Assembly (NCBI GenBank): GCA_949316235.1
Contig: OX438748.1
Location: 32,606,836 to 32,670,835, forward strand
Origin: Oegoconia quadripuncta
Lineage: Eukaryota > Arthropoda > Insecta > Lepidoptera > Autostichidae
Direction: 5' to 3'
DNA length: 64,000 nucleotides
A model generated the notes under the pieces. That model did not search any database and was not told the DNA's origin. It worked only from the letters and a program-made list of their open reading frames with translations. Positions 1 to 9,890 of this stretch are shown one piece after another. Every line of letters starts with the position of its first letter. The first letter of the stretch is position 1. The position numbers were made by a program, and so were the translations under genes.

Positions 1-291
1 GTTTAGGATTCGGAGGCGAGGGTTCGATCCCCAGCGGGGTACATGTTTAAGTACTCGGTTTGGTTGGTGGTAGGGCATTTTAAATGTCCGCCTGGCTAGC
101 TACCACCATCTTATCTAAATCTGCCAAGCAGCAATGTTAATAGCATTGTTGTGTTCCGGTTGTCAGAGATAAGATAGCCAGTCCCCCAAATGTGTTGGGG
201 GTTTTCCGGGTCAGTGCGCTTTCACTTTCGACCTCATCTTCATTTAACATCAGGTGTGATTGAGGTCAAGTACGTCGTGCATAAAAAAAAA
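1..291 (+). mobile_element. SINE-A copy (5' cut by window edge)
   Basis: First of about twenty copies of a roughly 320-bp tRNA-derived SINE, here called SINE-A. The consensus from this window starts ACCGCCTCCGTGGCTCAATG, carries a Pol III B-box-like GGGTTCGATCCCCAGCGGGG, then TCGGTTTGGTTGGTGGTAGG, the TAGCTACCACCATCTTATCT block, AGAGATAAGATAGCCAGTCC, a CTCATCTTCACTTAACATCA block, and ends GTGCATAAAAAA. This copy lacks the first 40 or so bases because the window begins inside it, and ends in an A run. Confidence 0.85.
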
Positions 292-520
292 GATTGAAAA
301 AAGTAAGCTAAGATGGTTTGGACATGTGGAGAGGATGAATGAAAGAAGACTAACGGGGAAGACCACAGCGAACGTGCCATGGTCAGATCGGGGACGTCGT
401 CAAGAATGTCCCGAGCCGACAAGCATGTGTGAATAACATTATGACAGATGTCAGGAATCTAGCAGGTAATCTATGGTTTCTGACTACTCCTATACGGGAA
501 ACAGGCGTGATTTTATGTAA
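292..520 (+). pseudogene. LINE-B fragment, 3' end of RT open frame
   Basis: Remnant of a non-LTR retrotransposon. With frame breaks it reads RWFGHVERMNERRLT, a motif found near the C-terminus of many insect reverse transcriptases, followed by a short 3' stretch ending GAAACAGGCGTGATTTTATG. Related pieces lie at 3905-4245, 29840-29945, 30410-30850, 42112-42165 and 57662-57745 on the other strand. It directly follows the SINE-A A tail, so SINE-A or this LINE landed in or beside the other. Not functional. Confidence 0.6.
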
Positions 521-524
521 ATAA

Positions 525-770
525 ATAAATATCCTTGGACATACACACAATCCATATTAAGCAACTATAGATTTGTGTTGTAGATACCCGATGGTTGATA
601 TACTACACAAATACATTTTTTTTGTAAATAAATACATATATAAATTAAAAACATCCATAACTCGGGAACATATGTCCGTATTCATCATGCAAACATATGC
701 CCCTAGCGGGATTTGAATCCATATGAAGCTCGACCCAGCTTCACTAGACCTTCTTCCCCATAGGGTTGGC
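525..770 (-). mobile_element. SINE-C copy, diverged 5' end
   Basis: Second tRNA-derived SINE family (SINE-C), read on the minus strand: tRNA-like head with CCCGCTAGGGGCATATGTTTG, then CGAGTTATGGATGTTTT, a TACAAAAAAAATGTATTTGT block, TATCAACCATCTGG and an AATATTTATTTATTT tail. Here the tRNA-like head is altered. Better copies are at 14583-14848 and 21339-21600. Confidence 0.7.
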
Positions 771-984
771 ATTAGCGCCGTTTTGCATTTCATTGGCTAC
801 ACTCCCATTTACCGAGTGGGGAGGGGGAAATTTCTTTCTTAAATTAGTATGGTGTCTAATGTAGCAAATGGTCGTGTACGCGTCCATTTTGAGTAGGCGC
901 CGTGTCGAGTACCACTGTTGATCCTGGCTTATAGGAGTTACAGTGGGAGGAGTATGGGGGATTGTTACTATGGAACTGATAATA
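771..984. other. No recognised feature
   Basis: About 200 bases between the SINE-C head and the next LINE. No open frame of note and no repeat recognised elsewhere in the window. Confidence 0.5.
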
Positions 985-1320
985 CGTCATTGGTTTTTAT
1001 AATAAGGTTCCAGTAGACATTCAAAATTTTCCTTTAAATAAATTTAAAGCAATCATAAAATAGAAATTATTAACAAAAGGCTATTATAAAATCACTGAAT
1101 ATTTGAATGATAAACAAGCATGCACATAGCTGTCTTATTATTCATATAATTATCATACCCATAATCTGTTTAAAAGAGCAACTCTAGGTTTCTTGCTCGT
1201 TCTTCTCTGGGAAGTCAGCTTTGTTAATGAGCAGTAAATTTAAATGTAATATTAATAGTGACGTATTCAAGTGATAATTATATCCTATGAAATAAAATTT
1301 TTATTTTTATTTTGATTCAG
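985..1320 (+). pseudogene. LINE-A 3' end (Jockey/CR1-like)
   Basis: The start encodes, with a stop, FYNKVPVDIQ-like and LPLNKFK residues followed by KGYYKI, the C-terminal end of a reverse transcriptase frame seen again at 30030-30405 and, on the minus strand, at 42865-43330. The 3' untranslated part contains AAAAGAGCAACTCTAGG and CTTGCTCGTTCTTCTCTGGG, which recur in the other copies. It ends in an AAATAAAATTTTTATTTT tail. 5'-truncated and non-functional. Confidence 0.65.
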
Positions 1321-1599
1321 CTTTACACGTCCCCATTGTTGGTGCTCAGCCTCTTTTCACTAGGAGCAAGTGCAATTCACCACGCGGGCCCAGTGGGGAT
1401 TGGTGGATTTGTGTTAGACAGTCAATGTTCTAAAGCCGAACCTGCGACTTGGCTTGACTGCTTCCAATTGAAAACAACCGGGATCATTATTTAGCAAGGA
1501 AATACTCGAAGATGCCACTAGTCGTTATCAACTAAGAAGTGAGATTTCAGACTACGGTAATCTAAAACGAGCAGAGCATGCGATTGCGCAGCGAGCAAA
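1321..1599. repeat. Mixed repeat debris
   Basis: Holds CACCACGCGGGCCCAGTGG, a piece of the LINE 3' end better preserved at 9098-9300. A peptide that looks like a signal sequence can be read from 1312, but it begins at TTG, overlaps this debris and is not credible as a gene. Nothing else recognised. Confidence 0.45.
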
Positions 1600-1775
1600 T
1601 GCTCATGTAAATCAAACCCTCGCAGACATTTTATCAGTAATAGAGTGGCGGAAGCGTGAAACAAACTACCAGAGGAAATTGTCGTCGCACACATTATCAA
1701 CAAATTTAAAAACAAATTAGATATATACTTAAGTAAAAATAAATTAAAAAATAGAAATATTTAACTCAGACAACT
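1600..1775 (+). pseudogene. LINE-I fragment, RT C-terminus
   Basis: One frame from about 1667 reads KLPEEIVVAHTINKFKNKLD then IYLSKN before a stop. This is the usual last stretch of reverse transcriptases of insect non-LTR elements (W-N-x-LP followed by a FK-x-LD segment). The upstream part is frameshifted. No A tail was found, and about 190 AT-rich bases follow. Confidence 0.5.
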
Positions 1776-2049
1776 GTGAAAATTTAATTCAGATATAAGC
1801 TTAATCAGTTGTTTCAACTGCATGCTTATTCAGCAATAATAATAATAAATAATAAATTCCTACAAATTGACGAAAACGGACAAACGGACTAACGATTTTA
1901 AAATAAATAGAGTTATTTTAAGATACTTGGTTAATACCCGTAAATGGTATGATAATACCAGCTCATGCTGAGAAAAAGAAACACAAATATATAATAATAA
2001 TAATCACACGAGTAATATTTGGAGCTGGTACGGTGCTCTGATAAAAATA

Positions 2050-2200
2050 TAATTTAAATGAATGATACTCAAGCAGAGATCTCCGCTGAGGATAGTTAAA
2101 AAGGGACAGCTTTATGTAACTTCTATAACAGCATCTCTTTCTAATTATGCTCAAGCGCAGATCTATGCTTGAGCAAGACTCTGAAATACGGGCCTTAGCA
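2050..2200. mobile_element. MITE fragment, CAAGCAGAGATCTCCGCT family
   Basis: Contains ACTCAAGCAGAGATCTCCGC, TTTATGTAACTTCTATAAC and, near the end, a second CTCAAGCGCAGATCTATGCT block followed by CTGAAATACGGGCC. The two CAAGC-AGATCT blocks and a partner copy at 13935-14030 suggest one end of a terminal-inverted-repeat element. Boundaries are uncertain. Confidence 0.4.
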
Positions 2201-2293
2201 TTATTATAACAAAAAGAAAAAAAACATACAATTGGCAATTCCCTGTATTTCAGGTCCCCATGTCTCCACCTCCGAAGTGGTTACAATGAGCAG

Positions 2294-2565
2294 AAAAAAA
2301 ATCAAAAATATTTTATTCAATGTGGGATACAAAAATATCACTTATTGAAAGTCAAAATGTTATTTTTTTTTAATCTACATCGCTTCACAAGGTGTAAGGA
2401 GAAGAAGCGACAAGAAACTCCCCAACAACACATCTTTCAATTGGTATTACATTTTATACATTAATATATTACATTTTATATTACATATTACAAAACATAA
2501 CGATCAGCTAACACCAGCTGCTGTAGTAGTAGTCACATACAGTAGTACTATGGGATAGGTACAAT
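2294..2565 (-). mobile_element. LINE 3' end, minus strand
   Basis: Starts with AAAAATCAAAAATATTTTATTC (RC of an ATTTGATTTGA-type tail) and contains ACAAAAATATCACTTATTGA, the reverse complement of the TTTCAATAAGTGATATTTTT tail at 24330-24400. Includes a GAGAAGAAGCGACAAGAAAC block typical of this LINE family's 3' untranslated region. No coding part remains. Confidence 0.5.
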
Positions 2566-3224
2566 AATTATATAATGGACAATTATTTGCATTGAGTGGG
2601 GGAAAAAAAGCCACCGATTTCAAATACTACGCAGCCATTTTGAATTATTGCTATATAATATTTGTACTTAGTAGCCATTAAATGAGAGTTAGCGCAATAA
2701 CTTGTCGTAACTCAAGGCATACGAAGCTTCAGAACTCGGAGTGCATTGCTTCTTGATGACTGTGATGATGATATACTCAGGTGCGGCCTTAGCATTACAG
2801 TAATGCGTTTAGCACATAATATCTTGACACTAAAGTTTTATATTGATAGTTAATACGAGAATAAACGTTTAAGCGAGATGTTATAAACTGGTGAGTTTAT
2901 GGCAAAGTCAAGGTTAGATGATGCTGTATAATGTGGTGATGAGTTGGCTAAGAAATAAGTTGCAAATATAGGCTTCTGGACCAAAAGCGTGACGTGCCTA
3001 TGGTACGTTAGTACTAATAACTATATTAATTGAGAATTTTCATATGGCAAAGGCATGCCGGTCTTTCGGCGTATTTCAAATTACCAGAAATTCTGGTAGA
3101 CCAACAGCCGAGATTCTATGTCAATATTTTATAAGTTTGGACCAATGCAGTTTGTTGTGTAATCTTCCTGGGTAGGTATTACCATTACTAGACATCTAGT
3201 AATAAATTTTAAGTAGTGCCGTTT
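2566..3224. other. AT-rich spacer, nothing recognised
   Basis: About 650 bases with no open frame longer than chance, no tRNA-like sequence and no repeat matched elsewhere in the window. Confidence 0.5.
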
Positions 3225-3405
3225 GTCCGGCACGGGTAAAGATTTGAATCAACCCATCTCTTCTGTGGATGACGTAAAAGGCGACTAAGGGAATACGAAA
3301 GGTGAATCGTGGATGTTGCTTCAAGCGTTAAACTTTTGGAACACCCAAACCCTTATGTATGGGACATCTCTGATCACACCACTTGGGATAAATGTCAACC
3401 TTCTT
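3225..3405 (+). repeat. Dispersed LINE piece (LINE-J)
   Basis: Shares GGCGACTAAGGGA, GTGGATGTTGCTTCAAGC and the GGACATCTCTGATCACACCACTTGG block with 11830-12030, 39585-39765 (minus) and 60555-60740. Probably part of a non-LTR element, but no protein motif is clear, so this is only a window-level repeat family. Confidence 0.45.
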
Positions 3406-3904
3406 CTTCTATTATAATTGCTGTCAATACGATCAACAGTGGTAGTGCATAGCAATTAGACAGACGGTTCCAGTAATAGCCTCAAACAAATTGGTACCAG
3501 GCAAACATATCGTAGCGAGAGTTACCTGTAACTCATGAACAACTGATTATTGATTAAAACTGAGTTTTATATTTGATTTGTAGATTCTATTGAATTCCAT
3601 AGTGACTTAAATTTTTATTTGCGTTGAGAGGTTATCGAATGAAATGTTCTGAGAAATTATTGATCAAATCAGATTTACACCATTTTATGTCTCTATAGTT
3701 GCTAGCTATTACATTTAATACTTTATAATCTTGTAATGAATGCAATACCACCTATTAGTATCATAACCCGTAAACTAATACACCTGTACTATAATAATAT
3801 AGCTGTCGGAATGTTACTGGTATTTCTCGTTCTATATTAAATAAATTAGGACTTATTTTTAAGAAGATAAACTGACTTTAGAATTCTCTCACACAGAGGC
3901 ATAT
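3406..3904. other. AT-rich spacer, nothing recognised
   Basis: About 500 bases with no supported gene or repeat. Confidence 0.45.
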
Positions 3905-4245
3905 TATCCCATACACACCAGCCCATAGGTTAACATGTTTCCCGTAGGCAGAGACCACAGACTTCTACTTGCTACAATTCTAACATAGCTCTTTTGCTTC
4001 ATTCATTCTCATAAGGTTGTTCATATATGCTCGTCGGTTTAGGGTACTCTTGACTTGGTCTTTCTTTCCGTTTTGATTATGGCACGTTTGTCGTGGTCTT
4101 CCCCTACCAATACTACCATCCACATTCGTTTCGTATATCTCTTTCGTTAGTCTTCTTTCATTCATTCTCTCCACATGTCCAATGGTTTGGAAAAGATTGA
4201 AAAAGTTATGCTGAGATGGTTCTCAGCATAACTTTTTCAATCTTT
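3905..4245 (-). pseudogene. LINE-B fragment with inverted 5' end
   Basis: On the minus strand a frame reads ERMNERRLTKEIYETNVDGS, then GRGRPRQT and RRAYMNNLMRMNEAK, the C-terminal part of a reverse transcriptase, followed by a 3' untranslated part with TAGAAGTCTGTGGTCTCTGC. At its 5' end the element is folded back: 4192-4216 and 4221-4245 are perfect 25-bp inverted copies separated by TGGT. The duplicated unit is the LINE sequence just upstream of the GHVERM motif, as seen in the colinear copy at 292-330. Confidence 0.65.
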
Positions 4246-5518
4246 GTCATTGAGAATGCGAACATCAAGAAATAAGCGATTATTCGCGAATACAAATGCG
4301 AATATTCGTTACATAACTAGTATATTTAGCTTTTAACACGGATTTTTGGTGTATTCGGATGATATCATATTATTTCGCGGGTTTCCTAAATAAAACCGGA
4401 CTTTTTTGTTCGAGTTCACATCATAACTCCACTTAAATCTCTGAACATCCGACCCAACATTTCCCATGGTTACCAAACACAACCTGTCACGAACCGACAA
4501 CCCCATCATTACTGCCAATCCTTTCAACTACCTCCGTAAGAGACAGTGTGAAATCACCTTTCCATTGACATGCAAGATTAGACTCTACGCAGTACTGTTG
4601 CTGTTCAAATTTCATTGTAAGTATAGATCATTATGACAGTCGATCATTTTGGATATTGTGCTTAACGACTCCGCCTACTCTTAGGTGTTCCTTAAGTTAG
4701 TTAAGTATTATTCCGCAAGTTGAGTCGTAAGTCTTATCATAACGTATGGGTTTGCGTTAATGTTGAAGTTATTTTCTACGAATTTACTACAAAATATGTG
4801 CCAATAATTTACTTTTCATTACTGATACTCGGAAAGTAGGTCTGAAGTTCGCTAAGGAGCGGGTTGAAAGTAATACTTTTCAGCCCTAGGGAGAATCGCA
4901 TTTTCAACTGACAGCTGTCAAATTAAAATAAAACTAGTTCTATTTTCAAATTTCTATTGTCTCTACAGCCACTCAATTACAACACGATGTAAAATTGAAA
5001 TGACATAAAGCTAAGTATTAAATTAAAGAACGTATTTTATTAAATTACTTTATTATAATTTAGTTTCAAATATTTCTTAATAACAGCGATTTGGGCAAAA
5101 TATTTTAATTTTTTCAATGGTTAAAATGAAAAATAATGGCTGAATGTGAAGGTGGCTGGCCGGCCACAGAAAAAAAAAACAAAATGGGCGGGAATGCGGC
5201 AATCCGATGTTTTTTCGAGTGGTAGAGTTTTGTTTATACTTCCGTATTGCAGAGATTTGTATTAACTCATGTTTTTATTTTTACTTTCCTTGTATTCGTA
5301 ATGAAAAGCACAGTGTTTACCTCGGGTTAAAGACTTATTTAGTGGCAAGGCGGGGTGTGGCGCCCGAGTGTAGTGACTTAAAAAATGTAGATACTTTCCG
5401 TTGAAAATTATTTATCAAACAATAAAAAGCCCCCTTATATTGTAAGAGAATGAACGGAATCCTACACTGTGCGTGGCCCGACACGCACTTGACCGTTTTT
5501 TTTTAACAAGATTAAACT
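4246..5518. other. AT-rich spacer with low-grade repeat debris
   Basis: About 1.3 kb. A 65-codon open frame at 5207-5404 has no recognisable features. The stretch 5375-5415 resembles the reverse complement of 10355-10395 (TTTCAACGGAAAGTACCTAC). The 5460-5510 part holds CCCGACACGCACTTGACCG, a sequence seen at LINE 3' ends. No supported gene. Confidence 0.4.
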
Positions 5519-5560
5519 CAAGTCAAGTCAAGTACCAACCCGTTGTGCATAAAAAAAAAC
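5519..5560 (+). repeat. SINE-A tail fragment
   Basis: Only the last 40 bases of SINE-A are present: GTCAAGTACCAACCCGTTGT then GCAT and an A run. Confidence 0.55.
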
Positions 5561-6379
5561 TCGAGGATAGGTTTTTAGTCATGTTTGATGGAAATCGGTC
5601 TAGCCATTTCGAAGATATATATTTAGCTTTTAACACTATTATTATTTAGCTTTTAACACTATATTTTTGGTCTATATCGACCTACATGTATACGAGTATC
5701 ATCAATAATTGTTCAATCAATGTCGGCGTTTTTTTTTTATTTTAAATTTATTTTATAGTTATATCTAAAATCTAAAAGTAAAAAATTTTCGTTGAACCAA
5801 TCATAATAAAATTGTCAGGTTCAAACCACAGGTAACGAATTTGCATCAACTTAAATCTTCCTGGAAGATTTTGTTAATTTTATAGCTACAACTTTTTTTT
5901 CAAGTTCTACGTTTCCATTGTTCAAGCAAGAATATTCGTAACTTATGATTTTTGAGATTTTTAAAAGATAGAGTAGAAATCAAATCGTTTTGGAAGTGTT
6001 TATGTGGTTTTGTTAAAAGGGTTTATCGAGTGTGATACAAATTTTTACATATAAGCAGGTTATATTGATCTACAGAGTTAGTAGAATACATTTTCAAAAT
6101 GACGAATTAAGAACTGTAGTTTTCAAGTAATTAGATTTTAAATAATTTTAAATAGCATCTCGGCTCCTTAATTACAAAAATATGTCACGATTTCAAGTGA
6201 TAATCTTTTATTAATTGGAGTGACGATTCGGCATTACAAAAAATAAATGCCAATATTTTCCAAAATACAGGATTATAAAAAAAAGTGACCATTTTCATCA
6301 ATAATTATAAATTCTTGAAAATTACTGCAATTAAAGTTATTTAGGTATTGTTTATAATTAATTTGTAGGCTTTTCGAGT
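5561..6379. other. AT-rich spacer
   Basis: Two direct copies of TATTTAGCTTTTAACACTAT near 5620-5665, otherwise no recognised feature. Confidence 0.45.
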
Positions 6380-6525
6380 GCAGGTCAGAGTAATCTTCTT
6401 GATTTATTCTGTATTTGAAAATTCATTCTATATCAATCATTGGATAAATTGAAAATCTTAATTTATCCAATGAGGGTGAGGTCTGAGGTCTCCCTTAAAA
6501 CCCTCTTAAATAATCGGTCCCGGTT
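6380..6525. mobile_element. Partial copy of the TTAA-flanked MITE
   Basis: Contains TTTTCGAGTGCAGGTCAGAG, TGATTTATTCTGTATTTG and AATTTATCCAATGAGGG, in the order found at one end of the complete element at 57799-58087, and ends ACCCTCTTAA. The opposite end is not clear. Non-coding. Confidence 0.45.
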
Positions 6526-6542
6526 GTTTCCAATTGAAGGCA

Positions 6543-6872
6543 ACCGCTTCCGTAGCTCAATGTAAACAACAGGTTTACGATTCGGAGATCGCGGGTTCGA
6601 TATCCAGCGGGGTACATATTGAAGTACTCGGTTTGGTTGGTGGTAGAGCATTTTAAAAGCCCGCCTGGCTAGCTACCACCATCTTATCTAAATCTGCCGC
6701 CTAGCAGCAATGTTAATAGCATTGTTGTGTTCCGGTTGTCAGAGATAAGATAGCCAGCCCCCCAAATGTGTTGGGGTTTCCGGGTCAGTACGTTTCCACC
6801 TTCGACTTCATCTTCACTTAACATCAGGTGTGATTGAGGTCAAGTAAAAACCCGTTGTGCATAAAATAAAAG
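6543..6872 (+). mobile_element. SINE-A copy, near full length
   Basis: Head ACCGCTTCCGTAGCTCAATG, B-box-like GCGGGTTCGATATCCAGCGG and tail GTGCATAAAATAAAAG are all present. A few point changes relative to the window consensus. Confidence 0.85.
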
Positions 6873-7172
6873 TTGGTTGATAAATCGGCGGCCACAAGGG
6901 GGATTTAAAACTGTCAGGTGGCTACTAGCCTATCACCTGACAAATCCCCTAATCCGCCCTGAGCTCCATACCCTGTCTCAGTATGCGGGGGTTGCGCCCC
7001 AATAAAGGGGAAGTGTAAGGCTGAGAAAATAACCGCAAAGTTGACTCTCCATGACTACTTCATATTAAAAATTCATTTAGTTACGTTTCAATTGCCTTCA
7101 AAAATGGCAGAAACACTGTTTGACTGATTATTTAAATTCGTTCTCTTTTAATTCCACAACATTCGGTTTCCT
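6873..7172. other. Spacer with one short hairpin
   Basis: GTCAGGTGGC and CCTATCACCTGAC near 6914-6943 can pair (stem GTCAGGTG/CACCTGAC). No gene recognised. Confidence 0.4.
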
Positions 7173-7239
7173 TAGTTTATCTTCATTAGTTTATCTTTAT
7201 TAGTTTATCTTTATTAGTATATCTTTATTAGTATATCTG
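7173..7239. repeat. 14-bp tandem repeat, about 5 units
   Basis: Units of TAGTTTATCTTTAT with one or two changes each, in direct order. Confidence 0.8.
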
Positions 7240-7258
7240 ATCATAACAGAAACTATAC

Positions 7259-7712
7259 CGAATGAGATTTTTTACCGTAAGGAAAAAATAGGGCATATTA
7301 GGCAAGTGAAATAGGCATAGGTAGTTTAATTTTTTTTTTCAAAACCATCATCGACACACGCAATGCCGGAGATTGATATGTGACTGGTGAGATGAGGTGG
7401 GATTCGTATGGTTCTTACCATGCGAAATTTATTTGGAGCTCATATTTTCTCTTTATTTAATTTAATGATAAAATAATTTTGTCCGACCGATTGGTGTAGT
7501 GGATAGTCATCCTATCAGCGAAACCAACGGTTGCGGGATCGAATCCCGCGATGGGTAAATGTTTGTATGATGATTACGAACATTTATGTGGAATGAGCTG
7601 AGCTACAAACGCGACCGTCAAATTACACAAGGTTTTATTCGATGACTTTCTATTTCACTTACTTAATAATTGCCCTATTTTTTTCAGCACGGTAAAAATT
7701 CTCATCCCGTAT
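7259..7712. mobile_element. TIR element with nested SINE-B
   Basis: The left end (ATGAGATTTTTTACCGTAAG, then AATAGGGCATATTAGG and AAGTGAAATAG) is mirrored by the right end (CTATTTCACTTACTTAATAA, GCCCTATTTTTTTCAG, CACGGTAAAAATTCTCAT): imperfect terminal inverted repeats of about 55 bp. No transposase frame, so it is non-autonomous. A SINE-B is inserted near 7481-7590. A partial, inverted relative is at 60270-60515 and lacks the SINE, which supports the nesting order. Confidence 0.65.
7481..7590 (+). mobile_element. SINE-B copy, short
   Basis: tRNA-like head GACCGATTGGTGTAGTGG, TATCAGCGAAACCAACGG and a T-arm-like GCGGGATCGAATCCCGC. It stops after GAACATTTATG, earlier than the copies at 9640 and 15394. 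It is not an active tRNA gene: a D-arm and a proper acceptor stem cannot be drawn. Confidence 0.7.
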
Positions 7713-8145
7713 ATTAAACATAGAAAGCACACTGATTTCAACCTTAACAACCGATTTTTTCATATCATGTGGAAAACCGTAAAACCAATTTTAAAAATAA
7801 AGCTTAAAAATAGCCGCAAACTGCGTCGAGTTGCGGAAATCAAGCCCGCTAAAACCTATAAAGGTTTAAAAACTTCAATCTCATAAGTATTAAAATAACA
7901 CGGTTTTTTAAACAGAAATTCATTATTACAAAATGTTCCGGAGCAGTGGACACTCGACATTGACCATAACGCATTTTATGGCCCAACAAAACTCAAATTG
8001 AAGCCTTCGACGTGTTAAAAGTTTAAAAATTTAACGAACATCTCTTTTAAAATGCCTACACGATGTGAAAAGAAATTTTATGAGAAATTTAAACACTAAC
8101 AAGTGTATTTAAATCTCATGGCGACTTAATTCGAATTAATCGAAT
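7713..8145. other. AT-rich spacer, nothing recognised
   Basis: About 430 bases without gene or repeat support. Confidence 0.45.
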
Positions 8146-8350
8146 TCCGCTAGGGGCATATGTTTGTATGATGAATATACACACGTGTTCGCGAGTAATG
8201 GATGTTTTTCATTTATTTACGTATTTATTTACAGAAAAAAAGTGTATTTGTGTAGTTTATCAACCATCTGATATCCACAATACAAGCCTAGTTCTTAGTG
8301 TGAAACTAGATGGCGCTGTGTGCATGTGCAAAGATATTTATTATTCATTA
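8146..8350 (+). mobile_element. SINE-C copy, 5' truncated
   Basis: Begins in the tRNA-like head at CCGCTAGGGGCATATGTTTG and continues through CGAGTAATGGATGTTTTTC, TATCAACCATCTGATATCC and AACTAGATGGCGCTGTG to an A/T-rich tail. The open frame across it is chance. Confidence 0.75.
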
Positions 8351-8810
8351 TATAAAAGTCTGATCCGATTTTGATACAACATATCTAAGAACCACCGCTG
8401 GAAAACCCACTTTCAAATAAAAACCGGTTCACCATTTATGAGTTACGGTGCCATAGGGGGTTAAAAATGACTAGCAAATGAGACTACACCACTAGCAGTT
8501 CAATCGTTTCAAATACCTAAGTAAACCCAAAAATTTATACCCGTGTCAAAAGAATATTTTAAATTAACAAATTCATATACAATGCACGTAAACAACTACT
8601 TTAAAATATACGATTTTTACCATCACCTTTATTATTTCCTCAAAAGAGCACAGTAATTGGCCCCTTCGAGTCTCCGAATTCGAGGATAACGTGCATGTTT
8701 ACGTTACGATATATTCTTCTTACTGATGCAATGTGAAATTTAAAATTTGTACCACACCGTTTAAAAGATCATGTCTCGTCGTTACCATTATGTATGTCGA
8801 TCCAGTTCAG
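8351..8810. other. AT-rich spacer, nothing recognised
   Basis: About 460 bases without supported features. Confidence 0.45.
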
Positions 8811-8886
8811 CCAAATAATGATACAAGATGCGGTCTTCCAATTTAGGAGGTCCGGGTTCGATTCCCAGGAAGGTCATGTACCAATA
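8811..8886 (+). repeat. SINE-D head fragment
   Basis: GGAGGTCCGGGTTCGATTCCC and CAGGAAGGTCATGTACC match the tRNA-like head of the copy at 37768-37965. Only this part is present. Confidence 0.5.
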
Positions 8887-8888
8887 AA

Positions 8889-9073
8889 TTTTTTTTTTAC
8901 GCACGACGAGTTGTTACTTGACCTCAATCACACCTGATGTAAGTGAAGATGAGGTCGAAGGTGGAAGCGTGCTGACCCGGACACCCCAACATTTGGGGGA
9001 CTGGCTATCTTATCTCTGACAACCGGAACACAACAATGCTACTAACATTTCTGCTTGGCGGCAGATTTAGATA
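8889..9073 (-). mobile_element. SINE-A copy, 5' truncated
   Basis: Minus strand 3' half: T run, GACCTCAATCACACCTGATG, CTGACAACCGGAACACAACA and GGCGGCAGATTTAGATAA. The tRNA-like head is missing. Confidence 0.8.
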
Positions 9074-9097
9074 ATAATTCTAAATAATAATATTTAA

Positions 9098-9300
9098 TTA
9101 CTTATGTGCATTTATCCGGCTGCTCTTAAACGGTGAAGGAAACCTGCATGCCTGAGAAATAAAAATTCATAGGCATGTGAAGTCCCCAACCCAGTCCAAC
9201 TGGGCCAGCGTGGTGGATTACGGCCCATACTTCCTCATATACAAGGGAAGGTCTATATCCCTGCAGTGGGATGTCTACCGGCTGATGATGATGATGAATG
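9098..9300 (+). mobile_element. LINE 3' end, CCTGCATGCC family
   Basis: GTGCATTTATCCGGCTGCTC, GAAACCTGCATGCCTGAG, GCCAGCGTGGTGGATTACGG and ATCCCTGCAGTGGGATGTC form a 3' end that recurs at 38460-38675. It ends in the ATGATGATGATG run. No coding capacity; short open frames on both strands here are incidental. Confidence 0.65.
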
Positions 9301-9577
9301 ATACAGTTATACAAACAATTCCAAAGCAGTTCGTACTTGAAGTTAAATTCAATACAATACAAATACAAATTGGACAAAATAATTTACAATAATTTTTGAT
9401 GATAACACTAGAACACAATTAAGCGGTCTCATCACTAAAAGCGATCTCCTCCAGACAACCCACAGCTATAGGAAATTTGTAGGTAGAAAAACATTCAAAA
9501 AACCCGACAACATACTCGTATTTTGTCTTTTGGATTGAATGGATTTTCAAACTCCGACGAAAAATGATGGGCTCGAA

Positions 9578-9598
9578 AGAAAGAAAGAAAGAAAAATT
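9578..9598. repeat. (GAAA)n microsatellite
   Basis: Five GAAA units. Confidence 0.8.
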
Positions 9599-9639
9599 TA
9601 TTTAAACCCATCTCATGACACAAACAATGACGACCTGAC

Positions 9640-9890
9640 GACCGATTGGTGTAGTGGATAGTGACCCTGTCAGCGAAACCAACGGTTGCGGGTTCGAATC
9701 CCGCGAGGGGTAAATGATTGTGTGATGAATACAACCATTTATTCCCGAGTCATGGATGTTTATATAAATATTTATGTATGTTTATCCGTTATCTAGTTTC
9801 CATAGCACAAGCTTCGCTTAGTTTGGTGACTAGATGGTTGGTGTAAGTGTCCGAAATATTTATTATTATTATTATTTATTATTGCTGGCT
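9640..9890 (+). mobile_element. SINE-B copy, full length
   Basis: Head GACCGATTGGTGTAGTGGAT, T-arm-like GCGGGTTCGAATCCCGC, then GTGTGATGAATACAACCAT, CGAGTCATGGATGTTTAT, TATCCGTTATCTAGTTTCC, AGATGGTTGGTGTAAGTG and a TTATTATTATTATT tail. The section after the head is shared with SINE-C, so the two are sister families. Confidence 0.8.

Noticed and set aside
1312..1494. 60-codon frame starting with a signal-peptide-like sequence
   Set aside because: It begins at TTG, not ATG, has no other coding sign, and its second half is LINE 3' debris (CACGCGGGCCCAGTGG).
7484..7560. tRNA gene (good T-arm)
   Set aside because: D-arm and acceptor stem do not form and the same sequence recurs with a SINE body at 9640 and 15394.
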